Shown: positions 5,943-10,110 of the stretch, piece by piece
Position numbering within the stretch: the first letter of the stretch is position 1
Layout: every line of letters starts with the position of its first letter
From: Candidatus Omnitrophota bacterium
GTDB taxonomy: Bacteria > Omnitrophota > Gorgyraeia > Gygaellales > Profunditerraquicolaceae
Assembly: GCA_028719265.1 (NCBI GenBank)
Contig: JAQUKF010000039.1
Span: 1-10,110 of the forward strand
Length of the DNA: 10,110 bases
Direction: 5' to 3'
Translations under genes and position numbers: made by a program
Notes under the pieces: generated by a model
Database searches by the model: none
The model's input: the letters and a program-made list of their open reading frames with translations, nothing else
Told to the model about the DNA's origin: nothing

Positions 5943-6583
5943 TGGACTTAATGGTTTTAAGGTTGATCAAGGGTCAAGTTAAGGATTACGCGGTCCCTTC
6001 GGTTACCCGGATATCCAGACGAAAAAATCCTTACAGGGTGCTGGTCTCCTGCATACTTTCCCTGCGTACGAAGGATGAGACTACCATTAAGGCCAGCCGG
6101 AGATTGTTTGCCGTTGCGGATAGGCCCGCAAGTATGCTAAAATTAAGTGCGGCAAGGATAGAGAAACTGATCTATCCGGTGGGTTTTTACCGGAATAAAA
6201 GCAGGGCGATACTTCAGCTAAGCGGGGTATTGTCGGAGAAATATTCCGGCAGGGTGCCGAATTCCCTCGAGGAACTTTTGGCTTTGAAAGGTGTAGGCAG
6301 AAAAACGGCCAATCTGGTTTTAGGCCTGGGTTTTGGGATACCCGCGATCTGCGTAGATACGCACGTGCACCGGATATCGAACCGCCTGGGATGGGTCAAG
6401 ACAGAGAGCCCCGAAGAAACGGAGCTTGCGCTGCGAAAGATAATTCCCCGGAGGGAATGGATAGCCTTAAATACTATCCTGGTGGCTTTTGGCCAGAATC
6501 TTTGTTTTCCCGTGTCGCCCCGCTGCAGCCAGTGCAGGGTGTTACGGTTTTGCAAAAGAAGGGGAGTAGATAGATCACGTTAA
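5939..6583 (+). CDS. nth: Endonuclease III (DNA glycosylase/AP lyase)
   Basis: A 214-residue base-excision repair enzyme that removes oxidised pyrimidines and nicks the abasic site. The helix-hairpin-helix LKGVGRKTANLVL (116-128) carries the catalytic lysine K122, and VDTHVHRISNRL (139-150) carries the catalytic aspartate D140. The C-terminal 4Fe-4S loop has C189, C196, C199 and C205 in the exact C-x6-C-x2-C-x5-C spacing. The N-terminal motif is LSLRTKDETT, with arginine where E. coli has glutamine in LSAQATD; this variant is familiar from archaeal and thermophile Nth proteins. The start overlaps the AsmA-like stop (ATGA); ATG 5942 is an alternative. All catalytic and cluster residues are intact. 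Confidence 0.96.
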   Translation: MMDLMVLRLIKGQVKDYAVPSVTRISRRKNPYRVLVSCILSLRTKDETTIKASRRLFAVADRPASMLKLSAARIEKLIYPVGFYRNKSRAILQLSGVLSEKYSGRVPNSLEELLALKGVGRKTANLVLGLGFGIPAICVDTHVHRISNRLGWVKTESPEETELALRKIIPRREWIALNTILVAFGQNLCFPVSPRCSQCRVLRFCKRRGVDRSR

Positions 6584-6600
6584 CCCGGACAAGGAGAAAA

Positions 6601-7971
6601 ATGCCTTTTAACAAGATTGTTCTTTCCGAAAAAGATATTCCGAAAAAATGGTACAACCTGGCCGCGGACCTTCCCGGCCCGATGCAGCCTCCTCTCGGGC
6701 CGGACGGCAAATCGTTGAAGCCTGAAATGCTTGGCAGGATATTCCCGATGAATATCATTGAGCAGGAGGTTTCCACCAGGCGCTGGATAGATATACCTGA
6801 AGAGGTTTTAAGGATGCTTTGTCTCTGGAGACCGGCTCCTTTGCGCCGCGCGCTGGCTCTGGAGAAGTTCTTGAAGACCCCCGCGCGCATTTATTACAAG
6901 GACGAAAGCGTCAGTCCCGCCGGCAGCCATAAACCGAACAGCGCTGTTGCCCAGGCCTGGTATAACAAGAAATTCGGGATCAGGCGGGTGACTACGGAGA
7001 CCGGCGCAGGGCAATGGGGCAGTGCGCTTGCTTTTGCCTGCAGCCTGATAGGGCTTGAATGCAAGGTTTATATGGTGCGTATCAGCTTTGACCAGAAGCC
7101 GCTGCGCAAGACGATGATGCAGATATGGGGGGCAAAGTGCGTTGCCAGCCCCAGCCGTGATACAGAGTCGGGGCGCAGGATACTTAAAGAGATGCCGCAT
7201 ACCCCGGGAAGCCTTGGGATTGCCATAAGTGAAGCGGTGGAGGACGCGCTTTCCGATCCAAAGAGAAGGTCGCGTTACACCTTAGGCAGCGTCCTGAATC
7301 ATGTATTACTGCACCAGACGATCATCGGCCTGGAGGCCAAAAAGCAGTTGAAGCTGGCCGGCGAGAAGAAGGCGGATATAATCATCGGCTGCGCCGGAGG
7401 CGGGAGTAATTTTGCCGGGCTTTCTTTCCCGTTTATCTGCGACAAGATCCATGGCAAAAAGATCGAGATCATCCCGGTAGAGCCTACGGCCTGCCCCACT
7501 CTGACCAAGGGGCCGTTTGCTTATGATTTTGGCGATACCGCCGGGTTGACCCCGTTATTAGCCATGTACACTTTGGGCCACGGTTTTGTCCCCGAGCCTA
7601 TACATGCCGGAGGCCTGCGGTACCACGGGATGGCTCCACTTGTCAGCCAGGCGGCGAAAAAAGGGTTGATTTCTCCGCGTTCATACGACCAGGTCAAATG
7701 TTATGGATCGGCTATGCTCTGGGCGAGGACGGAAGGCTCAATCTGCGCCCCGGAAACCAGCCACGCCATTGCCTGCGTTATCGACGAAGCTAAAAAGGCG
7801 AAGAAGGAAGCTAGGCAGAAGGTAATTCTTTTCTGTTACAGCGGGCACGGGCTTATGGATTTGGCCGGATACGATAAGTTCCTTTCCGGTAACCTTAAGA
7901 AATATAAGCTTCCGGCGCATAAGCTGCGCAGGTCTTTAGAGTCCATCAGGGGGTTACCTGAGATAAAATGA
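6601..7971 (+). CDS. trpB2: TrpB2-type tryptophan synthase beta chain
   Basis: A 456-residue PLP enzyme of the TrpB2 (TrpB-like) branch, which condenses indole and serine to tryptophan. The PLP lysine is K111 in AGSHKPNSA, the catalytic glutamate is probably E133 in TETGAGQWG, and the phosphate-binding loop is GCAGGGSN (263-270). SGHG (414-417) is the C-terminal PLP-ring serine motif. The N-terminal extension and the W in GAGQWG separate it from classical TrpB1. AAGGAG lies four bases before the ATG. No trpA or other tryptophan gene is nearby, so this is a stand-alone enzyme here. TrpB2 proteins often act without TrpA, as an indole-salvage or backup enzyme. It follows nth after 17 bases and overlaps the protease gene by ATGA. 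Confidence 0.93.
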   Translation: MPFNKIVLSEKDIPKKWYNLAADLPGPMQPPLGPDGKSLKPEMLGRIFPMNIIEQEVSTRRWIDIPEEVLRMLCLWRPAPLRRALALEKFLKTPARIYYKDESVSPAGSHKPNSAVAQAWYNKKFGIRRVTTETGAGQWGSALAFACSLIGLECKVYMVRISFDQKPLRKTMMQIWGAKCVASPSRDTESGRRILKEMPHTPGSLGIAISEAVEDALSDPKRRSRYTLGSVLNHVLLHQTIIGLEAKKQLKLAGEKKADIIIGCAGGGSNFAGLSFPFICDKIHGKKIEIIPVEPTACPTLTKGPFAYDFGDTAGLTPLLAMYTLGHGFVPEPIHAGGLRYHGMAPLVSQAAKKGLISPRSYDQVKCYGSAMLWARTEGSICAPETSHAIACVIDEAKKAKKEARQKVILFCYSGHGLMDLAGYDKFLSGNLKKYKLPAHKLRRSLESIRGLPEIK

Positions 7972-8690
7972 GAGAGGAATTTTCAAGGATCAAGCGTGCG
8001 TTTATTCTCCCGGCCGCGGTATTATTGTTCATCTGCGGTTCCGGCGCGCGTTTATTCGCGGACACCATTTATTTGAAGAACGGCCGCAGTATCGAAGGGC
8101 TTGTTAAAAGGGATGACGGCGATTACGTCGAGCTGGAGATAAGCTTAGGCTCGATGAAGTTTTCCAAGAAACAGATAGACCGTATTGTTACGTCTTCCGC
8201 CAAGGAGGCCGAAGCCATCAGGCAGCAATGGGAGGAGGAGAAGACAAGGTCCCGGGAAAGGGCCCGGGAGGAGGAAATAAGAAGGGAGCATGAGCCGAAG
8301 CAGGTGAATATGGACAAGCAGAGCGGCCATGTGGTAGTTACGGCCCTGCTGAATAACAAGGTAAGGGCAAATCTTGTCCTGGATACGGGCGCCTCCCTGA
8401 TACTGTTATCAAAAAAAATAGCAGATAAGCTGGGGATGGATGTTAACAGGAAGGACGCAACTCCGATAGAACTGATAATGGCTGACGGCCGCAGGGAGGA
8501 GGCGCGGATGGTAACCTTGGAAAGTGTGCGCGTTCAGGATTCGGAGGCAAGGAATATAGAAGCGGCAGTCCTGCCCGACAAGGAGAGCGCGGTGATGAGC
8601 GAAGACGGCCTGCTCGGGATGTCGTTCCTGAAGAAGTTCAATTTCAAGATAGACCAGAAAAACGACAAATTAATACTGGAGAAATTGTAA
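7968..8690 (+). CDS. Secreted retropepsin-like aspartic protease
   Basis: A 240-residue protein with a signal peptide or N-terminal anchor (basic start, hydrophobic about 11-23, cleavage plausible near ALF/ADT at 27-32). A short beta-rich module follows: DTIYLKNGRSIEG to FSKKQIDRI (about 32-73), the SLA1/Sm-like repeat often seen at the start of envelope proteins. A charged, probably helical, coiled-coil-like stretch (about 78-112, very rich in E and R) links it to a retropepsin-like domain. In that domain LVLDTGASLILLSKKIADKLG (136-156) gives the catalytic DTGA (D139), and GLLGMSFL (214-221) is the matching second half. One catalytic aspartate per chain means it should work as a homodimer, as in the TIGR02281/gag-asp group. 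Start overlaps the TrpB2 stop. The substrate is unknown; export to the periplasm is inferred. Confidence 0.85.
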   Translation: MREEFSRIKRAFILPAAVLLFICGSGARLFADTIYLKNGRSIEGLVKRDDGDYVELEISLGSMKFSKKQIDRIVTSSAKEAEAIRQQWEEEKTRSRERAREEEIRREHEPKQVNMDKQSGHVVVTALLNNKVRANLVLDTGASLILLSKKIADKLGMDVNRKDATPIELIMADGRREEARMVTLESVRVQDSEARNIEAAVLPDKESAVMSEDGLLGMSFLKKFNFKIDQKNDKLILEKL

Positions 8691-9107
8691 ATGAAATCCT
8701 ATACGGAATACCTGTATTTCAATACTGCCGCCAGGCAGGAGTTTATTAATATCACGGAGCAGGTGGAGGAGGCGTTGCGTAAAAGCGGGATCAGTGAAGG
8801 GCTGTGCCTGGTCAACCCCATGCATATCACCGCCAGCGTTTTTATCAATGACGATGAGGGCGGCCTGCATAAGGATTTTTCCGCCTGGCTGGAGAAACTT
8901 GCGCCGTTCGGTAAAGATAAATATCAGCATAATCTTACGGGGGAAGACAACGCGGATGCGCATTTGAAGCGCACGATAATGGGCCGGGAGGTGACCGTGG
9001 CGGTTACCAAGGGCAGGCTGGATTTCGGCCCCTGGGAGCAGATCTTTTACGGTGAATTTGACGGCCAGCGCAAGAAACGCGTTTTGGTCAAGATTATCGG
9101 AGAGTGA
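8691..9107 (+). CDS. yjbQ: YjbQ family protein (UPF0047, secondary thiamine-phosphate synthase-like)
   Basis: A 138-residue member of the YjbQ/UPF0047 family. Family motifs are MHITASVFIND (44-54) with H45, the H80/E85/H91 cluster in YQHNLTGEDNADAHLK, and GRLDFGPWEQIFYGEFDG (108-125). Some homologues show weak thiamine-phosphate synthase activity, from which the database name comes, but the physiological role is unsettled. The start codon directly follows the preceding TAA (TAAATG), implying coupled translation. No thiamine gene or riboswitch is visible, which gives no support to a thiamine role here. Confidence 0.9.
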   Translation: MKSYTEYLYFNTAARQEFINITEQVEEALRKSGISEGLCLVNPMHITASVFINDDEGGLHKDFSAWLEKLAPFGKDKYQHNLTGEDNADAHLKRTIMGREVTVAVTKGRLDFGPWEQIFYGEFDGQRKKRVLVKIIGE

Positions 9108-9108
9108 C

Positions 9109-10050
9109 ATGAAAATAAAAAATACCGAGATCAAGGTAATACTGGGGGATATTACGGAATCGCGCGCAGAGGCGATCGTGAATGCCGCCAACAATAAGCT
9201 GCTGATGGGAGGCGGGGTTGCCGGAGTGATCAAGAGAAAAGGCGGCAGGATGATCGAAGAGGAGGCGCTTAAGAAAGGGCCGATCGGGATCGGGGAGGCT
9301 GTGGAGACTTCCGCGGGGGAGCTGGCGGCCAGATACGTAATCCACGCCGCTACAATGGGGATGGATTTTAAGACCGATGAAACGAAGATCCGTAATTCGG
9401 CAAGGAATTCCCTGGAGCTGGCCAGGAGATTAAAGCTTTCTTCCATAGTTTTTCCCGCGTTAGGTTGCGGCACGGGAGGGTTTCCGCTTTTGGCTTCCGC
9501 CAAGATAATGGCGCAGGAGGTATTGAGGCACTTAAGGGATGAGGAAACCACTTTAAAAGAGATCATCTTCTGTCTTTATGACCAGGAGGCATTTACGGTG
9601 TTCAATAAAGGGGTGCTGGGTTACCTGGGGTATGTGACCACGGAATTATCCTTAGGGCCGTATGTTACGGTGGACGCGATAATCGAATTGCCGGAGGGGA
9701 TCGTGGTCATCAAGCGCAGCAATCCTCCGTTCGGATGGGCCTTGCCCGGAGGGTTCGTGGATTACGGGGAAAGCCTGGAGGAGGCGGTGAAAAGAGAAGC
9801 GAAAGAGGAGACAGGCCTTGACCTGACCGGGATAAAACAATTCCATACTTATTCGGACCCGCAGCGCGACCCGCGGTTCCATACAATAGGTACGGTGTTT
9901 ATCGCCAAGGCAAAAGGCAAGCCTAAGGCAGGAGATGACGCCGCGGGCTTAAAGGTGGTAAAGCGCCAGGAATTGGAGAAAATGGATTTTGCCTTTGACC
10001 ATAAGAAAATAATCCGGGATTACCTTGGAGGACCTGATGATGGCAAATAA
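9109..10050 (+). CDS. Macro domain-Nudix hydrolase fusion
   Basis: A 313-residue two-domain protein. The macro domain (about 5-165) binds ADP-ribose: GDITESRAEAIVNAANNK (13-30), MGGGVAGVIKRKGG (33-46), and the phosphate loop PALGCGTGGFP (116-126). The Nudix domain (about 185-305) has a complete Nudix box with G215, E221, R229, E230, E233, E234 and G236. It is followed by YSDPQRDPRFHT (248-259), a pattern common in ADP-ribose pyrophosphatase-like Nudix proteins (COG1051). A reasonable model is that the macro half releases or captures ADP-ribose or acetyl-ADP-ribose and the Nudix half splits it to AMP and ribose 5-phosphate. Start ATG 9109 has GGAG seven bases upstream; a GTG at 9052 in the same frame lies inside yjbQ and is unlikely. 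Both halves look catalytically intact. Nudix substrate remains an inference. Confidence 0.92.
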   Translation: MKIKNTEIKVILGDITESRAEAIVNAANNKLLMGGGVAGVIKRKGGRMIEEEALKKGPIGIGEAVETSAGELAARYVIHAATMGMDFKTDETKIRNSARNSLELARRLKLSSIVFPALGCGTGGFPLLASAKIMAQEVLRHLRDEETTLKEIIFCLYDQEAFTVFNKGVLGYLGYVTTELSLGPYVTVDAIIELPEGIVVIKRSNPPFGWALPGGFVDYGESLEEAVKREAKEETGLDLTGIKQFHTYSDPQRDPRFHTIGTVFIAKAKGKPKAGDDAAGLKVVKRQELEKMDFAFDHKKIIRDYLGGPDDGK

Positions 10051-10110
10051 TATGCGCGGACGCCTCAGGAAGATCAAGGATCATTTTGAAAGGGAGGCGG
10101 CTGTTTTCGA
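10037..10110 (+). CDS. N-terminal fragment of a further gene, possibly a methyltransferase (partial)
   Basis: An open frame starts at ATG 10037 (or ATG 10040) and runs off the right edge, giving about 24 residues, with RLRKIKDHFEREAAVF at the end. GGAGG at 10027-10031 gives good spacing to either ATG. It overlaps the macro-Nudix gene by 14 bases in another frame. The DHFEREAAVF segment resembles the start of some SAM-dependent methyltransferases (HFxxEAxxFD), but the fragment is too short to prove this. Confidence 0.5.
   Translation, partial: MMANNMRGRLRKIKDHFEREAAVF

Noticed and set aside
9052..9108. GTG start for the macro-Nudix protein inside yjbQ
   Set aside because: It would add 19 residues overlapping the conserved end of yjbQ, while ATG 9109 has a good ribosome binding site and gives the usual macro-domain N-terminus.
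8670..9566. A 298-codon open frame on the minus strand
   Set aside because: It covers yjbQ and the macro domain, both of which have unmistakable family motifs on the plus strand; the minus product looks like a low-information shadow.

Overview
The window is a dense, co-oriented bacterial segment: every supported gene is on the + strand and most junctions are overlaps or gaps of a few bases. The gene set (glyA tail, dCMP deaminase, nrdR, DUF151 nuclease, class II tRNA nucleotidyltransferase, AsmA-like protein, endonuclease III, TrpB2, secreted retropepsin-like protease, YjbQ, macro-Nudix fusion) together with a small single-domain GIY-YIG gene suggests a Gram-negative-type, uncultivated lineage, perhaps Omnitrophota or a relative. 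That placement is inference from gene content and style; there is no rRNA or other marker here to confirm it. The GC-rich body of the window contrasts sharply with an AT-rich patch at about 640-960 (positions 721-780 hold 15 G/C in 60; positions 1021-1080 hold 40 in 60).

Region 1 (1-1443) is a nucleotide and one-carbon block: the end of serine hydroxymethyltransferase, dCMP deaminase and the ribonucleotide reductase repressor NrdR. Into this block, between the dCMP deaminase stop and the nrdR start, a 361-bp AT-rich cassette carrying one GIY-YIG nuclease gene appears to have been placed. It is bounded by perfect 14-bp terminal inverted repeats (616-629 and 963-976). Its right end supplies the Shine-Dalgarno sequence and the first base of the GTG start of nrdR. 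A diverged copy of the same right end, without a cassette, lies directly in front of dCMP deaminase and plays the same role there. A further direct copy lies inside the left end. This family of end repeats is the most unusual structure in the window.

Region 2 (1500-6583) holds the DUF151 bifunctional nuclease, then a tightly coupled run of tRNA nucleotidyltransferase, a membrane-anchored AsmA-like protein and endonuclease III, joined by 4-bp ATGA overlaps. Region 3 (6601-10110) continues in the same direction with TrpB2 (tryptophan synthase beta-like), a signal-peptide-bearing retropepsin-like protease, YjbQ, a macro-Nudix fusion predicted to act on ADP-ribose, and the first codons of a further gene, possibly a methyltransferase. 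From 1987 onward the spacing is compatible with a single long transcript, though the functions look like housekeeping genes packed together rather than one pathway. No rRNA, tRNA, CRISPR array or convincing intrinsic terminator was seen, and no gene-free stretch exceeds 300 bases; the longest is the 92 bases before the GIY-YIG start, which hold the cassette's left-end repeats.
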